A DNA stretch of 64,000 bases, taken from assembly GCA_014359765.1 (NCBI GenBank), contig JACIYT010000007.1, forward strand, positions 56,994 to 120,993, written 5' to 3'. Source of the stretch: Roseovarius sp. GTDB lineage: Bacteria > Pseudomonadota > Alphaproteobacteria > Rhodobacterales > Rhodobacteraceae. Position 1 is the first letter of the stretch; each line of letters opens with the position of its first letter. The position numbers and the translations under genes are program-made. Below the pieces are notes generated by a model, which had not been told where the DNA came from, did no database searches, and was given only the letters and a program-made list of their open reading frames with translations. Below are positions 43,176 through 53,986 of this stretch, in pieces.

Positions 43176-43251
43176 TGGTGCCCCAAGACGGACTCGAACC
43201 GCCGACCACCTATTTACGAAACAGGTGCTCTACCAACTGAGCTATTGGGGC
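43176..43251 (-). tRNA. tRNA-Thr (anticodon CGT), CCA encoded
   Basis: 76 bases on the minus strand, acceptor GCCCCAA/TTGGGGC, D-arm GCTCAGTTGGTAGAGC, anticodon stem CCTGT/ATAGG with loop TTCGTAA (anticodon CGT, reads ACG), T-arm GGCGGTTCGAGTCCGTC, discriminator A and encoded CCA (43178-43176). Confidence 0.97.
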
Positions 43252-43394
43252 CTCGCGATGCCCCTTTAAACGACAGGACGGGCGGGTGCAACAGCAATTG
43301 AACAGCCCTCCCCGCCCGGCGTGAGACAGGAGTGAACCGGCAAGACCGGCCTTGTTTGCCGGCCGACAGGCGCCGCGTGGCGCGATGCGCCCGC

Positions 43395-44387
43395 TCAGCC
43401 GAAGCGCGTGACCCAGGCGGGGCGCGTGTCGTCCGGCAGGGGGCGGGCGGCATGGACCCCGCGCGCCACCGCGCGCGCCATCACGCAGGCCGCCGCATGG
43501 CCGAGCGCGAGCTGCACGGCAAGATCGGGCGCAGGCCGCACCCCGGTGGCTGCGGCAAAGATCGCATCGCCATCCATCAGCGTATGCGACGGCACCAGCG
43601 CCCGCGCCAGCCCGTCATGCGCCGCCACCGCAAGCCGCGTGCATTGCGCCTGGCTGAGCGCCGCATCGGTCGCCACGATGCCGATGGTGGTATTGCCATG
43701 CGGCGCGAGTTTCGTGGGCGCGGCCATTGGGTCGGGATGGCGCGGCGCGGTGCCCAGCCCGCCGAACTCGTCGCCGATCTCGAAGGGGGCGGCCCAGAAA
43801 TGCGGCCCCTCCCCCACCGTCGCCGAGCCGAGCGCGTTCACCGCCACCAGCGCGCCCACCGTCTCTCCCGAGGGAAGCACCGCCGAGGCCGAACCGATCC
43901 CCCCCTTGAAGACCGCCGTGGTGGCCCCCGTGCCCGCCCCCGCCGTGCCGAGCGCAAACACCTCCCCCGCCGCGTCGAGCGCCGCGCGCCCGAGGGCGCC
44001 ATAGGGATTCGTCGTCCAGCCATGATCGCCGCCCGCCAGCAGGTCAAAGAGGATCGCGGCCGGCACGACAGGCACCCGGCACCCCCCCACGGCAAAGCCG
44101 CGCCCACGCGCGCGCAGCCCATCCGCCACGCCCGAAGCCGCATCCAGCCCAAAGGCCGAGCCCCCCGAAAGCACCAGCGCATCCACCTCCTGCACCACCC
44201 GGTCAGGGGCAAGCAGATCGGTCTCGCGCGTGCCGGGCGCGCCGCCCATCACATGCACGCCCGCGACAAATGGCACCTCCCCCACCAGCACCGTCACCCC
44301 CGAGCGCAGCCGCTCATCCTGCGCCTGCCCGACGCGCAGCCCCGCGACATCGGTGATCAGGTTGCGCGGCCCGGTGCGCGTGCTCAT
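43395..44387 (-). CDS. P1 family (DmpA-like) peptidase
   Basis: N-terminal-nucleophile hydrolase of 330 residues of the DmpA/BapA type, which self-cleave and hydrolyse N-terminal D- or beta-amino acids. Landmarks are GLRVGQAQDERLRSGVTVL, LSGGSAFGLDAASG, TTAVFKGGIGSAS and the self-cleavage region GNTTIGIVATDA with the candidate nucleophile Thr. The role in cells is unknown. It is last in a minus-strand run (phosphatase, GST, saccharopine dehydrogenase), 40 bases after the dehydrogenase stop. Confidence 0.87.
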   Translation of the reverse strand: MSTRTGPRNLITDVAGLRVGQAQDERLRSGVTVLVGEVPFVAGVHVMGGAPGTRETDLLAPDRVVQEVDALVLSGGSAFGLDAASGVADGLRARGRGFAVGGCRVPVVPAAILFDLLAGGDHGWTTNPYGALGRAALDAAGEVFALGTAGAGTGATTAVFKGGIGSASAVLPSGETVGALVAVNALGSATVGEGPHFWAAPFEIGDEFGGLGTAPRHPDPMAAPTKLAPHGNTTIGIVATDAALSQAQCTRLAVAAHDGLARALVPSHTLMDGDAIFAAATGVRPAPDLAVQLALGHAAACVMARAVARGVHAARPLPDDTRPAWVTRFG

Positions 44388-44427
44388 CGCGCGCCCCCCG
44401 CCCCGGCACGGGCGCGCCAGCCGCTCG

Positions 44428-45486
44428 TCATGCCCTGCCTCCCGTCATATGGCTGTCGAACACCGCCCGCGCGCGGCCCCAGACGCCCTCCCCCGGCGCA
44501 TCGAGCCCCATCAGCGACGGCAGCAGTTGCGCCGCGAAATCCTCCGAGGATTCGCGCGGCAGGAGCGAAGGCAGATTGTCGATCGCCATCACGTCGAGCG
44601 GCGGCGCGTCATGCACGCGCAGGACAGGCGCGGCCCAGTCGGTCGCGCGCGCATAGACCGGCACGGGGTTGTAATCGCTGTCGGGATCGCAGGCCACGTC
44701 GCCCACCACCCGCAGACGGCGGGGCGCATCGAGAGCCGATTTCGGCACGAAAACCGGCGTGCCCGGCCGCGCGAGAATGCAGTTGATGAAGATCTCGTGC
44801 TCCAGGATTTCCGGGAACGGCCCGCCATGGGCGGTCTCGGCCATGTCCCATTTCGTGACTTCGGCCCCCATCGCCGCGCAGAGATCGCTCGCCCCGGTGC
44901 CGACGCGCCCCAGCGCGCCGATGACCAGCGCCCCAGGCCGCGCGCCCGTCCGCGCAAGCCGCGCGGCGAGATCGGCCAGCAGCGCGTCGCGCCCGCCAAA
45001 GGTGGCGACGGGCGGGCAGATCCCGCCCCCCTGCTGCGCCGCCCAGGCCATCAGCGACACCGCCGCCCCGGCATAGCCCGCCCAGTAGCCAAAGGCCGCG
45101 ACCCGCCTCCCATCCGCATCGACCAGGTATTCCAGATCGTAGAGCACACCACCCCCCGCCGCGAACCGCTCCAGCAGGCGCCGCCCGGCGTGCTGGCCCT
45201 TGAAGGCATGGCCGAACATGATGTGGCGATGCGGCAGCGGCGTGCCGTCCTCGGGCAATTCCTTCAGCCCGAAGATGATCGCGTCGCGCGGCGCGCGCGG
45301 CCAGGATCCTTCGGGCGCGATGGCGCAGCCCGCGGCCGCATAGCCCTCGACCGGAAGGGCGCGGGTGCCGCTCTCCTCCACCGTCACGCGAAAGCCGCGC
45401 GCGATCAGCGCCGCCGCCCCCTCGGGGGTGATCCCCACCCGTGCCTCGTTTGCGCGCTGCTCGGCGCGCACCCACAGATGCGCCAT
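44428..45486 (-). CDS. Saccharopine dehydrogenase (L-lysine-forming type)
   Basis: NAD-dependent dehydrogenase of 352 residues resembling fungal Lys1. HLWVRAEQRANEARVGITPEG opens the protein (Lys1-type N-terminus), the EFGLKELP-like loop reads IIFGLKELPEDG, and ALVIGALGRVGTGASDLC is the Rossmann glycine loop. In fungi it makes lysine from saccharopine; in bacteria it may work in lysine degradation or in the reverse direction, so the exact reaction is inferred. Followed by the peptidase and preceded by GST (9 bases). Confidence 0.87.
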   Translation of the reverse strand: MAHLWVRAEQRANEARVGITPEGAAALIARGFRVTVEESGTRALPVEGYAAAGCAIAPEGSWPRAPRDAIIFGLKELPEDGTPLPHRHIMFGHAFKGQHAGRRLLERFAAGGGVLYDLEYLVDADGRRVAAFGYWAGYAGAAVSLMAWAAQQGGGICPPVATFGGRDALLADLAARLARTGARPGALVIGALGRVGTGASDLCAAMGAEVTKWDMAETAHGGPFPEILEHEIFINCILARPGTPVFVPKSALDAPRRLRVVGDVACDPDSDYNPVPVYARATDWAAPVLRVHDAPPLDVMAIDNLPSLLPRESSEDFAAQLLPSLMGLDAPGEGVWGRARAVFDSHMTGGRA

Positions 45487-45495
45487 GCCCGACCC

Positions 45496-46110
45496 TCAGA
45501 TCATGCCGTCGGCGATGATCCGCGCCACCGAGGGGCGCGCCGCCATCACCTCGCGGAAGGCGCGGATCTTCGGAAACGGCCCGAGCGCCACCCCGTCGCC
45601 CTCGAGCCAGCCCGTCGCCACCCAGAGATAGGGATCGGCGAGCGAGAAGGCCGCGCCCAGCACGAAGGGACCGCGCAGCATGTGCGCCTCCACGAACTGC
45701 GCGCTCTCGGTCATGGTGTGCACGGTCCTGGCGCGCATATCGGCCAGCGAGCTTTCCGCGTCGGCCCAGCGCCGCCCGCGCCGGCCATGCGCGTGATTCA
45801 CATGCATGGTGGAGGCGAGGTAATACATTGCCGCGCGCATCGTCGCCGCCTCGAAGGCATCCTCGGGCCGCAGCCCGGCCCCCGGCGCCAGATCGGCGAC
45901 ATGTTCGAGAATCGCCCCCGTCTCGGTCAGCACACCCCGCCCGGTCACCAGCGCCGGCACCCGGCCCTTGGGGTTGATCGCGCGATAGGGGGCGCGCGTC
46001 TGCTCGTCCGCCTTGAAATCGAGCGGCACCGCCTCGAATGCCAGCCCCGCCTCGTGCAGCGCGATACCCACGGCGGCGGCGACGGTCCCCCTGGCGTAAT
46101 AGAGCTTCAT
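45496..46110 (-). CDS. Glutathione S-transferase
   Basis: Cytosolic GST of 204 residues. The thioredoxin-like domain starts MKLYYARGTVAAAVGIALHE; the cis-Pro segment NPKGRVPALV and the following LTETGAILEHVADL, which carries the Glu-Thr/Ser pair that binds glutathione, are clear. The C-terminal helical domain has the SLADPYLWV motif of N-capping box type. The catalytic residue (Tyr5 or nearby) is not certain. Substrate is unknown. Middle of the four-gene run. Confidence 0.9.
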   Translation of the reverse strand: MKLYYARGTVAAAVGIALHEAGLAFEAVPLDFKADEQTRAPYRAINPKGRVPALVTGRGVLTETGAILEHVADLAPGAGLRPEDAFEAATMRAAMYYLASTMHVNHAHGRRGRRWADAESSLADMRARTVHTMTESAQFVEAHMLRGPFVLGAAFSLADPYLWVATGWLEGDGVALGPFPKIRAFREVMAARPSVARIIADGMI

Positions 46111-46122
46111 GTCCTTCCCTCC

Positions 46123-46773
46123 TCAGATGAACGTGCGCGCATGGGCGCGCTCGGGCGCGTCCAGATGTGGCGTGGCGTTGAACGTGCCCACCATGAGCAT
46201 CTCGTGGACATGATGGACCCGGTGGAGCGAGCTGTTCATCACCTGCAACATGACCTTCGCCAGCCCCGGGATCTCCAGATGCAGCGCGTGCCGCAACACC
46301 ATGCCGATGACCCCGCCCGATGTCACCACCAGAACCCGACCGCCGGCGCCGGTCAGTTCGCCGATCACCTCGCCGACCCGCGCGGTGAAGGCGTCGAAGC
46401 TCTCGGGCAGGCCGTTCAGCCCGCCCGCCGCCCAATGGGTGATGACCTGCGGCAGGTAGCGGGCGAATTCGCTGGCGTCCTTTGGCGCGGGGATACCGTG
46501 CTGCTCCTCGACCGCGCGCGCGAGCGCGAAGTAACTCAGCTCGTCGAGCCGCGCATCGGTCTCGAACCCGCCATAGCCCATCGCCTCGGCGGTGCCCCTC
46601 TGGCGGTTGAGCGTGCCGGTGATCACCCGGTCGAAATGCGGGTTGGTGTCGCGCAGATGCGCGCCCAGCCACTCGGCCTGCCGCACCCCCAGCTCCGAGA
46701 GCCGGTCATACCCCGCCTCGTCCGTGGCGTGGCTCATCGCCTGCCCGTGCCGCACCAGAATGATCTCGGTCAT
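46123..46773 (-). CDS. Histidine phosphatase family protein
   Basis: Branch-1 histidine phosphatase of 216 residues. The RHG motif with phosphohistidine is at Arg8-His9-Gly10 (ILVRHGQA), the second His appears in VLVVTSGGVIGMVLRHAL. Homologues dephosphorylate sugars, phosphoserine or alpha-ribazole phosphate; the substrate is not evident. It is the first gene of the minus-strand run ending in the peptidase; its upstream gap to glmS (46774-47003) shows no gene. Confidence 0.87.
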   Translation of the reverse strand: MTEIILVRHGQAMSHATDEAGYDRLSELGVRQAEWLGAHLRDTNPHFDRVITGTLNRQRGTAEAMGYGGFETDARLDELSYFALARAVEEQHGIPAPKDASEFARYLPQVITHWAAGGLNGLPESFDAFTARVGEVIGELTGAGGRVLVVTSGGVIGMVLRHALHLEIPGLAKVMLQVMNSSLHRVHHVHEMLMVGTFNATPHLDAPERAHARTFI

Positions 46774-47003
46774 TGCCTGCCCCTCCTGCTGCGCCGGAGG
46801 TTAGCGCCGGGGCGCGCCGGAGGAAAGCCACGATGGTGCACATGCCAGCCCGCCCAAGAGGCCCCGCAGGCGGGGACGCGCGGCCCCTTGAGCGGCCTGC
46901 CAGAGCATATCGCGTCCTGTCACGGTCGCGCGACCGGCGCCGTCTCCCCCGGTCTGCGCCTTCGGGACGCTCGGGACCGTTTCCCGGCTTCGCGCAACGC
47001 GCC

Positions 47004-48827
<1,824 letters not shown>

Positions 48828-48829
48828 CG

Positions 48830-50182
48830 CTATTCTCCCCTGCCCTTTTCGGCCTTGAGCGCGCGCAGCCGCGCGAAGAACCGGGTGGCAAAACCCGCGC
48901 GCTCCTCCTGCCGCGCCCGCGCCACCGCAAGCGCCCCCGGCGCGACATCGCGCGTGATCACCGAGCCCGAGGCGGTCATCGCGCCCTCGCCCACCGTGAC
49001 CGGCGCCACCAGCATCGTGTCCGAGCCGATGAAGGCGCCCTTGCCGATGGTGGTGCGGTGCTTCATCACGCCGTCGTAATTGCAGGTCACCGTGCCCGCG
49101 CCGATATTGGCGCCGGCGCCCACTTCGGCATCGCCGATATAGCTCAGATGGTTGACCTTCGCTCCCTCGGCGATGAGCGCGTTCTTGACCTCGACGAAAT
49201 TGCCGATGCGCACATCCTCCGACAGCTCCGCGCCGGGACGCAGCCGCGCATAGGGCCCGACCACCGCGCCGCGCGAGACATGGCAGCCCTCCAGATGCGA
49301 GAAGCTGCGGATATGCGCGCCGCTCTCGACCGTGACGCCGGGACCAAAGACCACATAGGGCTCGATCAGCGCATCGCGCCCCACCACCGTGTCGCGGGCG
49401 AAATGCACGGTCTCGGGGGCGGGCATCGTCACCCCCGTCTCGAGCGCCCCTGCGCGGGCGCGCGCCTGAAAGGCGGCCTCGGCCGCGGCCAGCTCGGCGC
49501 GGCTGTTGACGCCCATGGTCTCTGCCGCGTCGCAGGTGACGGCGGTGGCCGAGAGGCCCCGCGTGCGCGCCAGCGCCACGATATCGGTGAGGTAATATTC
49601 GCCGGCGGCATTGTCATTGCCGACCGCTTCCACCAGCTCGAAGAGCAGCGGCGCCGCGGCCATCACCACGCCGCTGTTGCATAGCCCGATCGCGCGTTCC
49701 TCTTCGGTGGCGTCCTTGAACTCCACGATCCGTTCGAGCCCGTCGCCCGCCATCACCAGCCGCCCGTAGCGTCCCGGATCGGCAGGCGCAAAGCCCAGCA
49801 CCACCACGTCATGACGCGCCCGCGCCTCGGCCATGCGCAGGAGCGTTTCGGCGCCGATGAACGGGGTATCGCCATAGAGCACCACCGCATCACCGTCGAA
49901 ACCGCGCAGCACGGGCGCCGCCTGCGCCACGGCATGAGCGGTGCCAAGCTGCTCGGCCTGGATCACCACCTCGGCCTCGGGATCATGGGCGAGCGCGGCG
50001 CGGCGCACCGCCTCCGCGCCATGGCCCGCCACCACGACGACCCGCTCGGGGCCGAGCGCCGCCCCGGCGGCGATGGCATGGATCAGCATCGCCTCGCCCG
50101 CCACCGGGTGCAGCACCTTGGGCAGGTCCGAGTTCATCCGGGTTCCCTTGCCGGCGGCAAGCACGATCAGGGCAATGGGCAT
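48830..50182 (-). CDS. glmU: Bifunctional UDP-N-acetylglucosamine pyrophosphorylase/glucosamine-1-phosphate acetyltransferase
   Basis: Makes UDP-GlcNAc for peptidoglycan and lipopolysaccharide. The N-terminal uridyltransferase domain shows LAAGKGTRMNSDLPKVLH (residues 8-25) and YGDTPFI near 105; the C-terminal left-handed beta helix has hexapeptide repeats with the active-site His in VNHLSYIGDAEVGAGANIGAG. The length (450) is typical. A candidate promoter lies upstream at 50214-50241. Confidence 0.96.
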   Translation of the reverse strand: MPIALIVLAAGKGTRMNSDLPKVLHPVAGEAMLIHAIAAGAALGPERVVVVAGHGAEAVRRAALAHDPEAEVVIQAEQLGTAHAVAQAAPVLRGFDGDAVVLYGDTPFIGAETLLRMAEARARHDVVVLGFAPADPGRYGRLVMAGDGLERIVEFKDATEEERAIGLCNSGVVMAAAPLLFELVEAVGNDNAAGEYYLTDIVALARTRGLSATAVTCDAAETMGVNSRAELAAAEAAFQARARAGALETGVTMPAPETVHFARDTVVGRDALIEPYVVFGPGVTVESGAHIRSFSHLEGCHVSRGAVVGPYARLRPGAELSEDVRIGNFVEVKNALIAEGAKVNHLSYIGDAEVGAGANIGAGTVTCNYDGVMKHRTTIGKGAFIGSDTMLVAPVTVGEGAMTASGSVITRDVAPGALAVARARQEERAGFATRFFARLRALKAEKGRGE

Positions 50183-50213
50183 GGCACAAGCTCGTCAACA
50201 GGAAATCCCCGCC

Positions 50214-50241
50214 GTTCTATCGGTTCCGCGCCATGATACAA
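50214..50241 (-). promoter_or_regulatory. Candidate glmU promoter
   Basis: On the minus strand TTGTAT (50241-50236) and TAGAAC (50219-50214) with a 16-base spacer, about 30 bases before the glmU start. Weak-to-moderate match. Confidence 0.35.
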
Positions 50242-50318
50242 GGGCCGGGCGCGGAAATCCTTGTGACCCTTGCGTGACAGGGCTAAGCGGGATGCGCCGG
50301 ACAACAGGAGGGCCGCCC

Positions 50319-50984
50319 GTGCGCACCGTGGTTTTCGATCTCGACGGCACGCTTGCCGACACGAGCGGCGATCTGATCGCCGCCGCCAATGCCTGTTTTC
50401 GTGGCATGGGGGCGGGCGATCTGCTCTGCCCCGCGCGGGATGCGGGGGTGGCGCTGCGCGGCGGGCGAATGATGCTGCGGCTCGGGCTGGAGCGGCTCGG
50501 GCGCGGCACCGACGAGGACGAGATCGACCGGCAATACCCGATCCTGCTGGCGGCCTATGCGGATGCGATCGACACCCATACCCGGCTCTATCCCGGTGCG
50601 ATGACGGCGGTTTCGGCGCTACGCGGGGCGGGTTACCGGGTGGCGATCTGCACCAACAAGCCCGAGGCGCTGGCGCGGCTGCTGCTGGAGCGGCTCGGCG
50701 TGCTCGACAGGTTCGACGCGCTGACCGGGGCCGATACCCTGCCGGTGCGCAAGCCCGATCCCGGCCATCTGACCGAGACGGTGCGCCGCGCCGGCGGCGA
50801 TCCGGGGCGCGCGCTCCTGGTGGGCGATTCGGACACCGACCGCGAGACCGCCCGCGCCGCCGGCGTGCCCTCGGTGCTGGTGGGATTCGGTCCCTCGGGG
50901 GCGGACATGGCGGCGCTCGAGCCAGAGGCGATCATCGGCCATTTCGACGAATTGCCCGGCGTGGTGGCGCGGCTGATCGGCTGA
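50319..50984 (+). CDS. gph: Phosphoglycolate phosphatase (HAD)
   Basis: HAD hydrolase of 221 residues that removes phosphate from 2-phosphoglycolate formed by DNA repair and, if Rubisco is present, photorespiration. Motif I DLDGT (7-11) with nucleophile Asp7, motif II ICTNKPEA, motif III Lys in VRKPDPGHL, motif IV LLVGDSDTDRETARAAG. I chose GTG 50319 because AGGAGG lies six bases upstream and this is the conserved N-terminus; the frame extends far upstream but antisense to glmU. Confidence 0.88.
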   Translation: MRTVVFDLDGTLADTSGDLIAAANACFRGMGAGDLLCPARDAGVALRGGRMMLRLGLERLGRGTDEDEIDRQYPILLAAYADAIDTHTRLYPGAMTAVSALRGAGYRVAICTNKPEALARLLLERLGVLDRFDALTGADTLPVRKPDPGHLTETVRRAGGDPGRALLVGDSDTDRETARAAGVPSVLVGFGPSGADMAALEPEAIIGHFDELPGVVARLIG

Positions 50985-50991
50985 TCGCCGC

Positions 50992-51198
50992 TCAGCGCCC
51001 CCGGTTTTGCAGCCTTGCGTGCATCTGCGCGACCATCCGGCTTGCCGTGCGCTCGAAAACGCAGGGTATCACCGCATGGATGAGCGCCGCGCCCCCCGCC
51101 GCAAACAGCCGCAGCGCGAAACCGCCGGCAAAGACGGCGTGTTCGCCATAGCTCTCCTGCACGCTGCGCGGATGATCGAGAAAGAGCCTGCCCAGCAT
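50992..51198 (-). CDS. Small DUF6356-like protein
   Basis: 68-residue protein beginning MLGRLFLDHPRSVQESYGEH, with a hydrophobic segment FALRLFAAGGAALIHAVIPCVF and a basic tail. I recall nearly identical small proteins, DUF6356, widespread in Rhodobacterales. The hydrophobic part may be a membrane anchor. AGGAGG lies just upstream of ATG 51198. It converges on gph with 7 bases between the stops. Function is unknown. Confidence 0.75.
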   Translation of the reverse strand: MLGRLFLDHPRSVQESYGEHAVFAGGFALRLFAAGGAALIHAVIPCVFERTASRMVAQMHARLQNRGR

Positions 51199-51307
51199 GA
51201 TCCTGTCCTCCTGTTCGCGTCCCGGGCGCAGGATAGCGGCGAATTCGCGTGACATTTTCCCGTATTTCCCGGATATTTTTCAATTGGCGAGATATTTTCC
51301 ACACGAA

Positions 51308-51784
51308 ATGGATAAACCCGCGCAAATGGACGACTTTGACCGCAGAATCCTCGCAGAATTGCAACGTGATGCCACGATATCCCTCGACGCGCTCGGGCAG
51401 AAGGTGGGGCTGTCGCGCAACGCCTGCTGGCGGCGCATCCGCGCACTGGAGGGCGCAGGCGTGATCCGGGCGCGCGTGACGCTGCTCGATCCCGGGCGCA
51501 TCGGTCTGCCGCTCACCGTGTTCATGCAGTGCCGCGCCGCCGCCCATGACGCCGCCTGGCTCGACGCCTTCGCCCGCGCCATCCGCACCCTGCCGCAGGT
51601 CCAGGGCGTCTGGCGGATGACCGGCGATCTCGATTACCTGATCCGCGCGCAGGTGGCCGACATGGCCGATTACGACCGGCTCTATCGCGGGCTCATCGCC
51701 CGAGTGCCGATGGGGGATGTCTCGGCGAGCTTCGTGATGGAGGAAATCCGCGCCACCACCGAATTGCCGCTCGATCAGGCCTGA
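51308..51784 (+). CDS. Lrp/AsnC family transcriptional regulator
   Basis: 158-residue regulator. The N-terminal winged helix-turn-helix is seen in DDFDRRILAELQRDATISLD and LGQKVGLSRNACWRRIRALE, the C-terminal RAM domain in VQGVWRMTGDLDYLIRAQVADM. The effector is probably an amino acid. Two starts are possible (51308 and 51326); neither has a good ribosome binding site, and I take the first. Upstream are AT-rich repeats (TTTCCCGGATATTTTT) that may be its own operator. It lies divergent from the DUF6356 gene. Confidence 0.88.
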   Translation: MDKPAQMDDFDRRILAELQRDATISLDALGQKVGLSRNACWRRIRALEGAGVIRARVTLLDPGRIGLPLTVFMQCRAAAHDAAWLDAFARAIRTLPQVQGVWRMTGDLDYLIRAQVADMADYDRLYRGLIARVPMGDVSASFVMEEIRATTELPLDQA

Positions 51785-51853
51785 ACGCGCCTGCCATTGT
51801 GTGCCCCGCCCACCATGATAAGCTCTGGCCGACGCAAGCAGGAGAGACGCGCC

Positions 51854-53308
51854 ATGGCCTCGCGGGTGATTCCGGTCGATCCCTTCGACCTGGTGATTTT
51901 CGGCGGCACCGGCGATCTGGCCCGGCGCAAGATCCTGCCGGCGCTTTACCGCCGCTTCGTCGCCGGCCAGTTCGAACGCGACACGCGCCTGATCGGGGCG
52001 GCGCGCGGCGCCATGGATGCCGAAGGCTACCGTGCCTTCGCGCGCGACGCGCTGGCCGAATTCGCCCCCGAACTCGCCGGGCGCAAGCGCGCGCTGGCCG
52101 ATTTCCTGGCCATGCTGGACCATGTCACGCTCGATGCGCGCGGCGAGGAGGGCTGGGACATCCTCGCCGAAAAGATCCGCAAGGACCGCATCCGTGCCTT
52201 CTATTTCTCCGTCGGCCCCACGCTCTTTGGCGATCTGGCCAGGCGCTTGCAGCGGCACGGGCTGGCCCATGGCGATGCCCGGATCGTCGTCGAGAAACCC
52301 TTTGGCCACGATCTCGAGAGCGCGCGCGCCCTCAACCGCGGCCTCGCGCGCCATTTCGACGAGCACCAGATCTACCGGATCGACCATTACCTCGGCAAGG
52401 AAACGGTGCAGAACCTCATGGCGATCCGCTTCGGCAACGTCCTGTTCGAGCCCTTGTGGAACAGCCAGTATGTCGATCACATCCAGATCACCGTGGCCGA
52501 GAGCGTGGGTGTCGGCGGGCGTGGCGAGTATTATGACCGCGCGGGCGCGATGCGTGACATGGTGCAGAACCACCTGATGCAGCTTCTGTGCCTGATCGCC
52601 ATGGAGCCGCCCGCCAAGTTCGACCCCGACGCCGTGCGCGACGAAAAGCTCAAGGTGATCCGCGCGCTCGATCCCGTCGCCCCCGGGGCGGTCGTGCGCG
52701 GCCAGTATGAGGGCACCGACACCCTGCCCGATTACCGCACCGAGGCAGGCAATCCCGAGAGCACGACCGAGAGCTTCATCGCCCTCAAGCTGCACGTCTC
52801 CAACTGGCGATGGGCGGGCACGCCGTTCTATCTGCGCACCGGCAAGCGGCTCCGGGAGCGCACGAGCGAAATCGCCGTGGTGTTCAAGGACGCGCCGCAT
52901 TCGATCTTTGGCCCCGAGGCGGGGCGGCACCGCAATATCCTGACGATCCGGCTGCAACCCAATGAGGGGATCGAGCTGGGCGTGACGATCAAGGAACCAG
53001 GGCCGGGGGGGATGCGCCTCATCGACGTGCCGCTCGACATGACCTTTGCCGAGGCGCTCGGGCCCGAGGAGGCCGATTTTCCCGATGCCTACGAGCGGCT
53101 CATCATGGATGTGATCCGCGGCAATCAGACGCTCTTCATGCGCGGTGACGAGGTCGAGGCGGCCTGGGCCTGGACCGATCCGGTGATCGCCGAATGGGAG
53201 GCCGCGGGCACCGCGCCGCTGCCCTATGCCACCGGCTCATCCGGCCCCGACGATGCGCTGATGCTGATGCATCGCGACGGGCGGCGCTGGCGGGAGATAC
53301 GCCCATGA
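51854..53308 (+). CDS. zwf: Glucose-6-phosphate 1-dehydrogenase
   Basis: Oxidises glucose-6-phosphate to 6-phosphogluconolactone with NADP(+), supplying NADPH and the Entner-Doudoroff pathway. The 484-residue protein has the nucleotide loop FGGTGDLARRK near residue 13, the active-site segment RIDHYLGKETVQN with His178, and SNWRWAGTPFYLRTGKRL. AGGAGA precedes ATG 51854. The pgl start overlaps its stop (ATGA), and pgi follows by 4 bases, so zwf-pgl-pgi is an operon. Confidence 0.97.
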   Translation: MASRVIPVDPFDLVIFGGTGDLARRKILPALYRRFVAGQFERDTRLIGAARGAMDAEGYRAFARDALAEFAPELAGRKRALADFLAMLDHVTLDARGEEGWDILAEKIRKDRIRAFYFSVGPTLFGDLARRLQRHGLAHGDARIVVEKPFGHDLESARALNRGLARHFDEHQIYRIDHYLGKETVQNLMAIRFGNVLFEPLWNSQYVDHIQITVAESVGVGGRGEYYDRAGAMRDMVQNHLMQLLCLIAMEPPAKFDPDAVRDEKLKVIRALDPVAPGAVVRGQYEGTDTLPDYRTEAGNPESTTESFIALKLHVSNWRWAGTPFYLRTGKRLRERTSEIAVVFKDAPHSIFGPEAGRHRNILTIRLQPNEGIELGVTIKEPGPGGMRLIDVPLDMTFAEALGPEEADFPDAYERLIMDVIRGNQTLFMRGDEVEAAWAWTDPVIAEWEAAGTAPLPYATGSSGPDDALMLMHRDGRRWREIRP

Positions 53309-53982
53309 CATTCATCGAATACCCCGATGCCGAACTGATGGCGCTCGGCCTGGCCGACATGCTGTCGAGCGAGCTGCGCATGGTGCTCTCGAACAAGGAG
53401 CGCGCGCTTTTCGTGGTGCCGGGCGGGACCACGCCGGGGCCCGTCTTCGATGCGCTCTGCGATGCCGATCTCGACTGGGGGCGCGTCGATGTGCTGCTGT
53501 CGGACGAACGCTGGCGGCCCGAGGTGCATATCCGCTCCAACACGCGGCTGATCCGCGAGCGGCTGCTGACGGGGCGGGCGGCGGCGGCGCGCTACCTGCC
53601 GCTTTATGCCCGCGCTGACACGCCCGAGACGGTGCTGGCCGAGCTCGAGGCCAATATCGCGCCCGCGCTGCCCATCGACATCTGCCTTCTGGGCATGGGG
53701 GCGGACATGCACACCGCCTCGCTCATCCCTGGTGCCGAGGGGCTCGAGACCGCGCTGGATGAGCGCGCGCCCATCCTCGTGCCGATCCGGGTGCCGGGCG
53801 AGGACGAGGCGCGCGTGACCCTGTCGGCGCGCGTTCTGGCGGGGGCGGTCTGCACCCATATCGTCATCACTGGCGAGCGCAAGCGCGCCGCCCTCGAGCG
53901 CGCGCGCCACCTGCGGCCCGCCGAGGCCCCCGTCGCCGCCGTCCTGCCCGAAGCCACCGTTCACTGGGCACCGGAGGGCTAG
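53305..53982 (+). CDS. pgl: 6-phosphogluconolactonase
   Basis: Hydrolyses the lactone made by Zwf. The 225-residue SOL/DevB-type protein shows [36 protein letters not shown] and [19 protein letters not shown] (normally GxGxDGHxASLFP; here [10 protein letters not shown]). The variant loop is a minor difference from the family. Start overlaps the zwf stop. Confidence 0.95.
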   Translation: MTFIEYPDAELMALGLADMLSSELRMVLSNKERALFVVPGGTTPGPVFDALCDADLDWGRVDVLLSDERWRPEVHIRSNTRLIRERLLTGRAAAARYLPLYARADTPETVLAELEANIAPALPIDICLLGMGADMHTASLIPGAEGLETALDERAPILVPIRVPGEDEARVTLSARVLAGAVCTHIVITGERKRAALERARHLRPAEAPVAAVLPEATVHWAPEG

Positions 53983-53986
53983 GCGC

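Noticed and set aside
46774..47003. Intrinsic terminator or small RNA between the histidine phosphatase gene and glmS
   Set aside because: Several GC-rich inverted bits exist but none has a stable stem followed by a T-run, so nothing is annotated.
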